Source: Spinellus fusiger (lineage: Eukaryota > Mucoromycota > Mucoromycetes > Mucorales > Phycomycetaceae). From it: a stretch of 64,000 bases of DNA. The translations under genes and the position numbers were made by a program. Below are positions 1-10,795 of this stretch, one piece after another. Numbering within the stretch: the stretch's first letter is position 1; each line of letters begins with the position of its first letter. The stretch is from positions 124,001-188,000 of the forward strand of contig JALLLS010000019.1 of the NCBI GenBank assembly GCA_025094145.1, read 5' to 3'. Below the pieces are notes generated by a model, which was not told the DNA's origin, made no database searches, and worked only from the letters and a program-made list of their open reading frames with translations.

Positions 1-357
1 TTTTGCAACCTGTTCATTTTTAATGATACCATCATCTAATTTGTCAAGTTTATTGTCCTTGGCTTGCTTTTCTGGAGGCTTCAGTTCCATGGTGTCTAAA
101 GTTTGTGATGTTGTGAAGCGGGTATTGTTTATTGTGCACTTCCATATCTAGAACAGCAACTGAACCCCCCCCCTTTTTTTTTTGTATAAATTTCCACCTC
201 CATCTTCGTAAATAAATTGATTCATGTTGAATGTTGAATGTTTTTTTAATAAATAATTATAATCAGTATAAAATTGCACCAATTTTCACAACTATTTGTG
301 CACTAAACTGATTTTTATTTTTGCACCAATAATTTCCGGAAAGAGTATATATCCAAC

Positions 358-528
358 CTTATAGTGTTTAATTACAAAGTCAATCATTGTTGCTAAAATA
401 GGCAGGTAACGTTTTAAACAGTTCATTTAGACAGCGAAAAAGACTCAATACACATTAGCTAATCAATAAAATGTTGTAATTCTATTCTCCGTGGATTTCC
501 TTGTATATCTCAAGAATCTTTAGGTGTG
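358..528 (+). repeat. Right-end fragment of the CACACC-terminus repeat family
   Basis: About 170 bp are clearly similar to 56560-56727, the right end of a fuller copy. Shared landmarks are TTACAAAGTCAAT, GTTTAGACAGCGAAAA and the terminal AATCTTTAGGTGTGTA. The right terminus, read inward, begins TACACACCTAAAGATT, which gives a TA flank and a TIR start like Tc1/mariner elements. The left part of the copy is not recognisable here and may lie outside the window. Confidence 0.65.
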
Positions 529-685
529 TACTTAAACTATTATAAATATATTGATATTATTGTGCAGAGTGATTGGGCTCTTTACCTTAAATTTGAGTAC
601 AAAATATTAATTTAACTTTAAAACGAATTATATAACAGATATTTGTGATTATGTCCTAAATGAGTTCAAAATTATATTGTTTTGT

Positions 686-970
686 TTTTCCAATCGATCT
701 GCGTCCCGACTTTTTTTTTACGTATTCTAGTTTCAAAGAATAGTATATACCATTAAATGAAAGAAAAACTTTACAATCTCTATTTTTCATTACTAAATAT
801 CACTTATTCATAGTACTATTTTTAAAGAGTTTTCTCGAGGATTAAACATCTATCCAAAGTTATTGAAAAAACAGAGATTGTAAAGTTTTTCCTTCATTTA
901 ATGGTATATACTATTCTTTGAAACTAGAATACGCAAAAAAAAAATTCGGAACGTGAATTGATTGGAAAAG
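686..970. repeat. Foldback MITE with about 100-bp inverted arms
   Basis: Positions 686-784 and 868-970 are near-perfect inverted copies, separated by about 83 bp. Shared blocks include GTATATACCATTAAATGAA on one arm and its complement on the other, and AACTTTACAATCTCT against AGAGATTGTAAAGTT. The outer ends read TTTTTCCAATC and, on the opposite strand, CTTTTCCAATC. There is no coding capacity. The high arm identity suggests a fairly recent non-autonomous DNA transposon. Confidence 0.8.
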
Positions 971-2477
971 CCCCATACAAAAAAAGCATAATACTTTTAT
1001 CTGGTTTTTTTAATATTAAGACGGTACTCATGACTTTATTTTTTTATTGTACTGTTACCGATTGAAATTAATAAGTAACAGTTATGATCTAAAATAATAT
1101 CACTCTTTCTTTAAGTAATTTTTTGTAACCTTCATCTATTTTATTTGTTTGTTTTTGTTCATTTTTAAGGAACTAGCAGTGGCATCCTTGTTAGTATTTG
1201 TCATAATTATTCCGCCTAACGTTTAAGCTGGTTTCTATCTTTTGATTAAATAAATTGCGGAGTGATCCATATTAATGCTAAAAAATTACTTTATCTTGCT
1301 ATATTTTATAGTATTTATTTGCATATTTAATCATTACCTTATAGGTACTAAATGTTATAATTTAAGGAAAATCAAAAACTTAGTATGATATCTTAATCAG
1401 GCTACTTTGGGGTGTAGTGTATGTTTCTTGGGTAGTACATAAACCCATCTATAACATCCCAAAGTTACTTTAATGACTCGAATAATATACTGTTTTCACA
1501 TACATATGACCCTATGGACTATTTAGACAATATCAAGTAACCTGTAAAAAGAATTCATGCAAAAAAAAACTTCAATGACTATTTCCGAGAAAACTGCAAG
1601 ACATTGACCATAAGAAGAAAAATAACATGAAGTATGTCATATCATAATGGGCATCGTATAATACTTTATTTAATATCCAAATTAAAAACATCAAATGTTT
1701 CTCTTATAACAAACTTTTATAAAAATAAAAAAGTATTAGTAATCAAGAGGGGTATAAAACTTTGAACTTGACAGCAAAATAAAATTTTAAACATGAATCT
1801 CTTCTGCTCGAATTAAAGATGAACTTTCATATTCTATAGGTTGGCTGCCTTAACAAATATTCCCTCGGTTATTATATCAGATTTAGATATATCAAAGTTT
1901 ATCTGATCTCATTGGTGATCAATAATCCTGTTTCAAGAAATAAATATTGATTTTCTCCTCTAAGTTTTCAGTCAAATCTATTATTATCTTGTGGATGTTT
2001 GTTTTACTTTTTATAATTAAAGCGTTGGCTCTTGAGACAAACATATATTGAAAGCTGAATAAGAATACTTTATTTGTCTTACATGGTTTTTATCCGGCAC
2101 ATTTCTAACCGAGTCCGTCATTCTAATGGATGAGCTTTCATCCATAGTTAGATAATTCCCTCTTATACTATCTTTGAATTTTGATCAGAATAGCCCAAAA
2201 GAGTTTAAAAATGGTGGTTAAGGTGGTAAGTATATAACTTTATAGCCATAGGCCTCAATCAAACCTCGGACTTTATGAATGAAAGTGTTACTCATAACCA
2301 GTATATGGTTTTTCACTTAATAATTATCCGATATATCCATAACATTTCTCAGAAACTCTAGAAGATGTTCACTAAATGTAGGAATTCTGGCGTTTACTTA
2401 AACATCATATTTTCTTGTTGAATATCTTCCAAAAAAACTAAAAAGTTTATGTATTTGTTCTGAAATCTTGTTTATTA

Positions 2478-4040
2478 CAGTGGGGCAATTTATTCTAAGT
2501 TTTTATTTTAGCTTCAATAATACAATACATACCTTTTTCTTATTGATCAATAAATAAATAGTATAATTAGTATCATATACATGTTGGTTTGGTTCTTATT
2601 TTACCATGTTTAATAATAAAGACATTTTTGGGGTTGATATTTGAATGAATTAATAAAATTCAAATATTTTCTTATGCTGTTCTACGGTGGCAAAGATAAT
2701 CTTAGGTATACCTCAAATCCAAATCATAGTTTCACTCTTAAAATAATCATTTTGATTGAATATCGTTCATCTATCGCTTTTCCATCTTGATTTCTACCTG
2801 AAATAACAACACTAAACAACCAAGTAGACTTCTTGGGAACGAAAGAAAAGATATTGATTACTTCACTCACTGTCTCATTGTTCACGAAGCCACCGTAAAT
2901 GGCACCAGCCAGGCTGCCATTTCTGCTAGATTTGGGGTTAGTGTACAGTCAATTTCCTGCATCGTAAAGAGATATAAAGAGACTGGTTGATTCAAAGGCC
3001 AGAAGAGGCACTGGGCGTAAGCCCATTCTTAATGAGAGGGATGAGAAAGAGGTTACACACGAGGCGGAAAGGGATTCATTTCAGATAATAGATTAGCTTT
3101 GCAAGCAAATAGCCACCCAAATGTCCATGAACACTTTCAGAGAAATGATGAAGAAGCTTAGCCTGTCTTTTTTCAAGGTAATCAGAAAGCCTGATCCTAA
3201 CAATAAGCACAATAAGTTGAGACTTGCTTGGTCCAAAGCCTACTTTCACTGAACAGAAGACTGGAAGACAGTCATCTAGTCCAATAAGTCAAAGTATAAG
3301 CTGATGAGGTCCAATAACTATACCAGAGTAGTACAAAGAAAGAAGGAGTGACTGATCGCAAATAATACAAGCCCACCAGAAAGTTTAGAGGTGACAATAT
3401 TATGTCGTGAGGTTCTATCTCTGGCGAAATTAAAGGAAAGTTAGTGCCTATGAATGGTAATATAGACAATAGAAAGTATATCGATGTCTTAAAAGAAGCT
3501 TAATGCGCTGGGCTAGCTCAAATCAAGGCGCTGAATCCATAAATGATTTTTATTCTTCAAGAGGACAATACTAGATGCCAGAATAGTAGAGAGTCCAGGA
3601 TGTGGAAGGCACAAGAGAGCATTATTGCTATGGAGGGGTGGCCCTCACAAAGCCCCAACCTGAACCCTATAGATGCTCTATGGAAGAAACTTGACTGAGC
3701 TATCAAAAAGAAGATGACACCAGGAAGTAGTCTTCAAGATTTGGAGGCTCTTTTGCTCTAATAATGGGAGAAAATCCCCGAGGTTATCAACAGCCTCATT
3801 GCCAGCATACATCGGAGATGTAGGGCTGTGCTAGAAGCAAAAGATGGCAACATCAAATATTGAGGGTTTTCACCTAATAAACTTTTATTTATTATTATAT
3901 TGACCTTTTTTTATATCTCATCTAATTTTCAAGTCTATAATATATGTTTAATGTATGTTATTATGACAAGAAAGAAGTATTTTCTATTACAGAATCATAT
4001 CGGAATGTAAAAAAAAACCTAAGATTTTCGCAAGCCACTG
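2478..4040 (+). mobile_element. Tc1-like transposon A, full length but decayed
   Basis: The ends read TACAGTGG on the left (TA at 2476-2477) and, on the opposite strand, TACAGTGGCTTGCGAAAATC on the right (TA at 4041-4042), giving 1563 bp, the usual Tc1 size. The transposase is broken by stops and frameshifts but recognisable. Around 2856 it encodes a helix-turn-helix region (QAAISARFGVSVQSISCIVK). Near 3555-3690 it has the second catalytic aspartate in ILQEDNT and the WPSQSPNLNPIDALW block, where the usual glutamate is read as aspartate. The C-terminal IASIHRRCRAV block follows. A LINE-derived element was later inserted so that its target duplication overlaps this right end. Confidence 0.8.
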
Positions 4041-4052
4041 TATAATATAAAG

Positions 4053-5273
4053 GCGTGTAATCAATATTACCCCAAAAGAGTAAAAATACAAATCGCAAAA
4101 CTCAACATAAGTAACATCCATCCATCAGCAACAATCCCCATCCACCCACATAGTACACAGTACACATTGGATACACCAACTAAGGATCCTGGCCAACCAC
4201 CAACCATCAAGCAACCTCCTGTACCAGCACCTGTCAGACCCTTTGTGTCTGAGGCCACCACTGCCACCACCATTCCTAACTCAGACAGCAGAAAACCCAG
4301 ACTACTTAGTAAGTGCACTCGTGCAAATACTTACGAGTATCAAATGACTGAGGTAGAAAAGCCTGATACTTTCACCCAGCAGATGATGGCATTTCTGTCA
4401 GATATTCAGAGACAAATGGCAACAATTGGACTCCGCATCCAGGAATTGGAAGCACAAGTCAAGGTCAAGGATGACCTTATTACATCTCTCCAGGCTCAGA
4501 TCAATGCCAAGAGTGCAGATAATGCACCCAAATCACCTCCCGCCCTTACTCCCACACCCATCCCCACAGTGAAACCCACAGATGCCATAGAAAAGGCTAC
4601 TGTCACTTATGCCAACATGGCTAAAAAGAACGCCTCCCCACCAAAGAAGACAGCAAAGGCCAGAGCAGTGCTTAGAGCACAAACAGTTCGGGCCTTACAA
4701 GAGCCTACTGGGCCCTCAGTATACGACTTTGTATACTTGCCCTGTCGCCGCTACCTCAAGTACGGCCAGATCCGCAAGATGTTGGGATCACTGAAGATCC
4801 AACAGTCACGGATCATAGACATCCACTTCCCAGCAAGGGGTACAATTGCACTGCTTGTACACGGTAGCTTCAAGCAAGAACTCGAGGAGAAACTTGAGAA
4901 ATCAAAGATCAAGCCACAGACAAGCTTTGATCCAGTAGCTGCAACGGTGATTGCAGACCCTAAGCTCCAGCAGGAGTCAGATAGCACCAAGGCTGTAATG
5001 GCCCAAAAACTCTTCGAGCAACGAGTGTCCAACACCTGTCTTCGTGCCCCCATTCATTTAGGGTACAGCATTGCTCGCCACTTTGGCTCAAGCATTGCCA
5101 CACCCCGTCTATCCACCATTACCTTTGAGGAGCTCTTGGCAGACCTCAAGGCCAAGGCCACAGTCACCAGCCCTCCCGCCACCCTTGAAAAAGAAGCCCT
5201 CCAGGCATTTGGGTCTGACTCAGCCATGGAAGGAGTCGAGGGAAACAATCAACACACCCAACAAGACTTGTAA
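4053..5273 (+). CDS. LINE ORF1-like protein, 5'-partial
   Basis: The frame is open from the first base of the element (4053) to TAA at 5271-5273. The first in-frame ATG is only at 4344, so the natural start was probably lost by 5' truncation. The product has a Pro/Thr-rich N-terminus. A predicted coiled coil follows (encoded about 4380-4510, with MATIGLRIQELEAQVK), then a Pro/Lys linker. Next is a compact segment near 4715-4880 (YDFVYLPCRRYLKYGQIRKM and IALLVHGSF) that could be an RRM-like fold. An acidic C-terminus ends the protein. Coiled coil plus RRM-like domain is the usual make-up of LINE ORF1 nucleic-acid chaperones. There are no internal stops over about 400 codons, so the insertion is young or the frame has been kept. 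The family assignment is inference from architecture. Confidence 0.6.
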   Translation, partial: ACNQYYPKRVKIQIAKLNISNIHPSATIPIHPHSTQYTLDTPTKDPGQPPTIKQPPVPAPVRPFVSEATTATTIPNSDSRKPRLLSKCTRANTYEYQMTEVEKPDTFTQQMMAFLSDIQRQMATIGLRIQELEAQVKVKDDLITSLQAQINAKSADNAPKSPPALTPTPIPTVKPTDAIEKATVTYANMAKKNASPPKKTAKARAVLRAQTVRALQEPTGPSVYDFVYLPCRRYLKYGQIRKMLGSLKIQQSRIIDIHFPARGTIALLVHGSFKQELEEKLEKSKIKPQTSFDPVAATVIADPKLQQESDSTKAVMAQKLFEQRVSNTCLRAPIHLGYSIARHFGSSIATPRLSTITFEELLADLKAKATVTSPPATLEKEALQAFGSDSAMEGVEGNNQHTQQDL

Positions 5274-5295
5274 ATAGACCCATCTTTGGTCTATT
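5273..5295 (+). other. Stem-loop at the stop codon of the LINE-like ORF
   Basis: The stem AATAGACC (5273-5280) pairs perfectly with GGTCTATT (5288-5295) across a 7-nt loop, starting at the last base of the TAA stop. In LINEs a 3' stem-loop can be the reverse-transcriptase recognition site, though usually nearer the 3' end. Confidence 0.55.
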
Positions 5296-5577
5296 GAAAG
5301 CTTGTGGGATTAGGCTCAAACTAATGTCTATGTCTGCATTGTCATTTTCTCTCATTTCTCATATTTCTCTTCATTTTTTCCCTCATTTCGAGGTTTTATA
5401 TACTCATATCTTCTGTTTCTTTTTTCCTTGCATTTATTTTTTCCACCTTTGTATTTGAAAGTGTTTATATGTATATCTTAATTGTTCAAAAGTTCTCATA
5501 GGGTGGCTAATATGCCCAATGCGCGAATAGCAACCAACACCCAAAAATAAAAATACTTTGAACTGTATAATATAAAG

Positions 5578-6292
5578 ATGACTAAATATATTTAAATCTC
5601 TTGCTTTGAAAGCTAATGTTTCTGAGTCTTTTATTTAAAGGCTAAGGGTTTTGAATAAACAGAAGAATAAAATAAACATCGTTTGAAAGTGTCTCTAATG
5701 AAACAAAGGCTATACATTACTTGGAAAACACTTTCTGACCTACCCCCTATTATATTGATATAGCCTCAATACAGTATTTTACTCTAAAAAGAGACAATTG
5801 TAAGTTGAATCTGAGACGGTGCAGCATTTTTCGTAGTGGCCAGAGAAACAAACCCGGATATTTCAAATGTATATTTCCTTTTTTTAGTTTTTTAATTTAT
5901 CTTAATAGTGTTGGATAATCACTTTCCATAAATAGAAATATCGATCATCCCAGTCAATAAAAACACAAACTACCTTAATGGGACCACATGGTAGAAGAAG
6001 AGTTAGTAGTAAGGCGTATATCTAAGGGATGATACTTTAGCAAGAGGGGGCTTTTCATAGCTTTTATTAATAGATAGCAGTAATTAGAAAAGTATAAAAG
6101 AAGTGTGAAATACCCATCAATAAAGATCAGACTTTGTTTACTCTTTGAACCGTCCGGATTTTTTTTGGTTAAACCCAAAGACGACAATAGAGTTATAGCT
6201 TTATGAATTCATTAGCTAAGGATATAGAACCTTTAATAGAAACATAGAATATTGTTTAAAATAAATCAACAAAGGTTTTATTACAAAGTTAT
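5578..6292. other. Intergenic DNA with a MITE relic
   Basis: No gene is visible. Positions about 5858-5910 (ATTTCAAATGTATATTTCC, then TTTATCTTAATAGTGTT) match the inner arm of the MITE at 11308-11639, so this is a small relic of that family. The rest is unique AT-rich sequence. Confidence 0.55.
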
Positions 6293-7353
6293 CTAATAAT
6301 CACTGTGGCCATCTTTGGTATCTATTACTGCCTGGCATCTCTGTCCTATGCTGGCAATGAGGGTGTCTGTCACCTCCTTCAATATTTTACCTTATTCCAG
6401 CACCACAATATACTTTAATTTTTTTTGGAGAAAGACCTTTTTCTATTTTTTCCTAATGGTCTTCTTGAGATAAGCCCATAGATGCTCAATTGGATTGAGA
6501 TTAGGATTTTGCGAGGGTCAGTAAAGAGTTATTAGTATACTATTTACTACCTTCCATTCTCGAGTTGCCCTCTTATGGGGTATAGTATTGTTATCCTGTA
6601 TGTAATAGCCGACTTCATGTTTTTTTTGGGGGGGAGGGAGAGAGAGACGCCTGAGTTTGGAGCAGTAGACTTCTCCCAAGACATTGATGTACTTGTCGAA
6701 GTTTACCTTATTGTCCACTAAGATTCATCTTCCAATAACTTCCCCACTGAAATAGCTTATACCATCACTCTAGTACCTCCAAACTTTCTTGCTTCCGAGA
6801 CACTCTCAGGTTGGAAGGCCATTCCATGTTGCTTAATGATTTTGACCCTCTGTCAAAGATTATCAGCTCCACGCTGGACTCATCCAACCAGACTATCTTC
6901 TGCTATTGTTCATATATTCAATTAAAGTGTTCACAGACTCACTGGAGTCTTGTCTTTATATGCTTCTTTGTGTAAAGAGGTTTCACTACTGGAGTAAACT
7001 AATGAAATGGAATTTCATTAAGGTGCTTTATCAAATTTGGTCTTGATGGCTTCTTTTGTTTGTTAGAGATTATTCACAACTTCTCTTCTCAACCACTAGA
7101 GGGCCCTGTTGTCGATTATTTTCTTTCAACCACTCTTGAGTGAAGGTTTAACTTATCTGGTTTCTTTGTAGTGCTTTACTATACCTCTCACAGTGGAAGC
7201 AAACACGTTGAACATACAAGATGTCTTGGCCATCGTAGTGTTCAGGTTCAATACCTCGTGTAGAATGGCTAAACTTGTTTCAAAGCTGATGTAATTTCCA
7301 TATATCTTATGGGTTTTGACAAAGATGTTAGTGGTATTGGATGATTCAGACAT
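6293..7353 (-). mobile_element. Tc1-like transposase remnant B
   Basis: Read on the minus strand, the N-terminus starts at 7353 (MSESSNTTNIFV) and has a helix-turn-helix (SCMFNVFASTVRGIVKHY). Two-thirds along is IQDNNTIPHKRATREW with the second catalytic aspartate. This is followed by PSQNPNLNPIEHLW, with the catalytic glutamate and the leading tryptophan mutated to TGA. The C-terminus LIASIGQRCQAVIDTKDGH ends at a stop at 6293-6295. Many stops and frameshifts interrupt the chain, so the copy is dead. I could not find convincing terminal inverted repeats around it. Confidence 0.75.
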
Positions 7354-7768
7354 TATGAAAAAGTAGTATTATGAAGAAGAAAAGAAGAAAAAATATGATA
7401 TTTCATTGGTCACTTTAGATAGTTATGAGTTCATTTTTTCTTCAGAGACTATTAATCTTGAGTTAAAATAAATATAGTATTTGGACAGTGGTGACTTTTT
7501 ATCAATTCATCCAAATTTTTGAAAATGGTTTTGAGGCATTTACATCGCGGCTCCAACATCCCACAAGTCTGACAAGTGAGGATACTGTAAAAACCACTGA
7601 AAGTATTAGTGAAGTTATTTTTATCATCTAAAAAGCTCAAGACTCATTAAAATCCATAATTAACTGATTTTTTTTATACTAATTTCTTAATGTTTGGTAT
7701 AATATAGTGGTCAATCCAACATGATGCCCTTTTTGAATTTGTAGTATTTTCTTTCTTTCCTTCATTTA

Positions 7769-8778
7769 CACTTACACCCAATTGAATTTAATACTTGTCT
7801 AAATTTTAATAAAAAAAAACTTTTTTTGCATAAAACTCTTATTCTTTCTAAATATTATTAAGCCAAAACACTATATCAGATAGATAGTCAGAAACTCACA
7901 CTCGTGGAGAGTATGATAAAGAAGAAAATAAAAAGCTATGGGGAATTTATTACCTGTTTAAGACTAGATTAAGATTGACTGTCATCTCAACTACGTTTGC
8001 GATGAAAAAAGCCTACAGTTCAAAATTTTATCAGAAATATTAAAGAACGTGGGTCACCATTAAGTTTAAAGAGACATGGAAAACATTTAAAAAAGTTAAT
8101 GAGAAGGGCCTTAGACACCTGGAAAAGGTCATTAGAAAGGCCCCATTTGCCTCATATAATCAGCTGAAATTGGAAATGTTGAAGATTCAAGTTGATGTAT
8201 GTAGAAACACCATTATCAGCTACTGCAATAAGTTAGGTTTTGGATCTTTTTATGTAAATCACACTCTGGCCTTGACTGCAAAATACAAAGAGAAATGACT
8301 TGACTGGGAAAGAGTGCTAGCTGTCATACTGGGGCCTATGCCAGATGGTGGAAAAGAGACACGTCAGATTCGAGGCTTTGAGTACGGGGCCACACAACTT
8401 AACTCCAATTGAACACATACAGTAGGACTTGGAAAGACGAATTGAGGAAAGAAGGGTATCTATTACCAATGTTGAAAGTTTGAAGGCTCTACTTGCAGAG
8501 GAGTGGGAGCGGGTTGGTGTTGAACTTTCACAGCAATAAATTGAAAGTATGACAAACAAATGCCAGGCTGTCACTGATGCTAAAGGAGGTCATACAAAAT
8601 ATTAATTGTATTATTATTATTATTATATTTTCTATAATTAAAGATATTGAGCTTTAGTGTGTAAAGGCTTGAGGCCTCTAGATCAAATTTTGAGTGTTTT
8701 ATTTAATGTTGAACATGTCCCAAATATTTCGTCCTGAAATTTATATTCAAAAGTATTAAATTCAATTGGGTGTGACAA
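7769..8778 (+). mobile_element. Tc1-like transposon C, internally deleted
   Basis: The termini share ACACCCAATTGAATTTAATA in inverted orientation and are flanked by TA (7767-7768 and 8779-8780), giving 1010 bp. The consensus end from its relatives is CAGCCACAYCCAATTGAAT. The reading frame matches copy D (60562-61896) at both ends, but the middle is missing. After about 8310 the sequence jumps from the region just before the first catalytic aspartate to the GAYARWWK-type region just after the second. It therefore lost two of three catalytic residues and is a non-autonomous deletion derivative. Confidence 0.8.
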
Positions 8779-10795
8779 TAGATAAAACAATAAAGGGTAG
8801 AATAGATGAATTGGACTTAAGCTTTTTTCTTTCAATGACCTATAGTTTCCTAAAAGCTGATGGTTGTGATGTAGTATATAGTTTACATATGCTTCTATTG
8901 CGTAGAGTGTTACTTATTTTGATTGTCTTACGTGTTATTAGGCCACTGTATCATTGTCTGATAAGGGTCTCTAACTTTATCTTTCTGGTAACTTTTCAAT
9001 AAGTCTTTAGTAATTTAGAAAGTTCTCGTTATTTTGTAGGCTTATCATTATGATGTGATCATAAACGGGATATGGATATCTTGTGATTTGATTTTCCACA
9101 ACTACTACATTGAACAGAGCCTTCTTCCTATTACTCTTGTTTAGAATCATATTTTTTCATTGCTATTTTTCTTTTGTATTTTACAGTGATCATCGTTCAT
9201 TTAAGATACAGGACAAGTATTTGAATATTCACGTGTTTTTGTCTCATTCATTTTTGAAGTGCCTAACTTATTGTGTTTGTCTGATTTTTAAAATAAAACT
9301 GTCTAATTTTAGGTTTAAATCCTAAATCCTAAATCCTATAGATTATGTTAATAAAGAAAACTTAGACAACATCTATATTTATTCAAGATAAAGGTGTTGT
9401 GAGATGGACAGATGTAGCGATCATTGGCTTGGTTTTTTGTGTTATCCAAAGACATTTAGACATCGTATATGATTGCCTAGACCCTTGTTATGTAGAAGGA
9501 ATAGTCTATAAAAAAAAACTTGTACACTTCATTAATAAACATGGGTCCCCTACCATACTTTCAGGAAGAATATCACAGAAACATAGTCGCTCTATATTAT
9601 TTATTAGATCTGTAGAAGAAAACTACTCAAGTACTGTGCTGCCTTTTTGTCACCCTTTGTGCCCTGTCTTTACCAGTGCAAGACGGGCACTCAGCTAAGA
9701 AGGGCAGCATTCCTTAGAAAGACACCATCTATCAAGGCTAAAAAAAAGTCAAGAAACTACTCATTTGGCTTAAATTACCCATACATCTTTTTATCGTATA
9801 AAACTGTGCTTGCATCCTTTCCCATGGAGACCTACGAGCCTCCTATGATATATACTTGCCCAGAACTAAAGTGTAAACATCTGTCACTGCAGCCTATAGA
9901 AATAACAAATAAATTATAAGCAATATATACAATTATATCGAATCTCTATCATATTGTTGCTATTAACTATCTATATTTTTCACTTTATCCTTAAAAATGA
10001 TATATTGTATTATTAAAATATTAGCAATCAAAAGATGCTTTACTCTATATTCTTTAGCGAATGAGTTCCCATCTCTCTTACAGCTGATAGAACAGATAGG
10101 GCCTACACTCTTGTTTTTTTGTTTTGTTTATCTTTTAATTGAATACAAAATTGATAGATCTCACACTTCTGTTACAAGTTTTGCTTTAAGATGATGAAAG
10201 ATGTACTTGTCAAAATAAAATAAAAGGCAAGGTTTCTTTCATTCATTCATTAAAACCAAGAAGTTGTTCATTTGACTTTTAGAAAGAAACTCACAGAAGA
10301 AAAGTAGCTAACAGGAGTAAAATATCTTCTTGTTGCAAACTATTATACTTTATTCATTGAAAATGCTGAGTTTTCTTATCATCTATAGTGGATATAGCAT
10401 AGATATAACCTTTTTTTCTTCTAATTTCTTCCCCTTTGTCGTATTTCTCTTCCTATATCGAACTCAATTATAATTTTTGATATTAAAGAATAAATTCTTG
10501 TCATGATTCTCTCCTGACTTTGTTATTAAAAGGATTACAAAGAGACTCATTCTATAATTACTTTTATTCTGCAAAGACACTTTTTGTTCTCTAATATCAC
10601 ACCCTTTGTCCATCTACATTTCCCCTTGGATCTTTCATATGTACTCATTTGATTTTCTTATCATTTAACTATACTTTTGTCTTATCTGATTGGGACACAT
10701 TTGATTTTCTAGATCGAAATTTCTTTACTTTTTTACATTTGTATTTTACACAAAGAGAAAGAAAGAAGCTTAGGCAATAATTTCTCATAAGCAAG
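8779..10795. other. AT-rich DNA without a recognised gene
   Basis: The longest frames here (for example 9399-9698 plus strand, 99 codons) show no recognisable domain and lack flanking splice or family evidence. A bulged 11-bp hairpin lies at 9659-9690 (GTGCCC with GGGCAC, then GTCTT with AAGAC). Otherwise I see nothing of note. Confidence 0.4.

Larger units (their letters stand above)
1..2477. other. Non-coding AT-rich DNA with transposon relics
   Basis: No credible gene is visible. The stretch holds the right-end fragment of a TIR element (about 358-528), a foldback MITE (686-970), a short motif at about 329-352 that resembles the terminus of the CACTATT element family, and otherwise unique AT-rich sequence up to the left terminus of a Tc1-like element. 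Confidence 0.6.
4053..5561 (+). mobile_element. ORF1-only LINE-derived retroelement with 16-bp target duplication
   Basis: The element is bracketed by a perfect direct repeat, ACTGTATAATATAAAG, at 4037-4052 and 5562-5577, as expected of target-primed reverse transcription. Inside it lies one long reading frame open from the 5' junction to 5273, then about 290 bp of T-rich 3' sequence ending in an A-rich tail (CCAAAAATAAAAATACTTTGA). No reverse transcriptase or endonuclease is encoded anywhere in it. The left duplication shares its first four bases with the right end of Tc1 copy A, so the insertion postdates that copy. It could be a non-autonomous half-LINE mobilised by a partner, or less likely a retrocopy of a cellular mRNA. 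Confidence 0.75.

Noticed and set aside
4167..4343. TTG start for the LINE-like protein
   Set aside because: The frame is open further upstream to the insertion junction, so a 5'-partial ORF is more honest than a non-ATG start.
7486..7515. ACAGTGGTGAC as a terminal repeat of Tc1 remnant B
   Set aside because: It points the wrong way for a right end, and no partner was found left of 6293.
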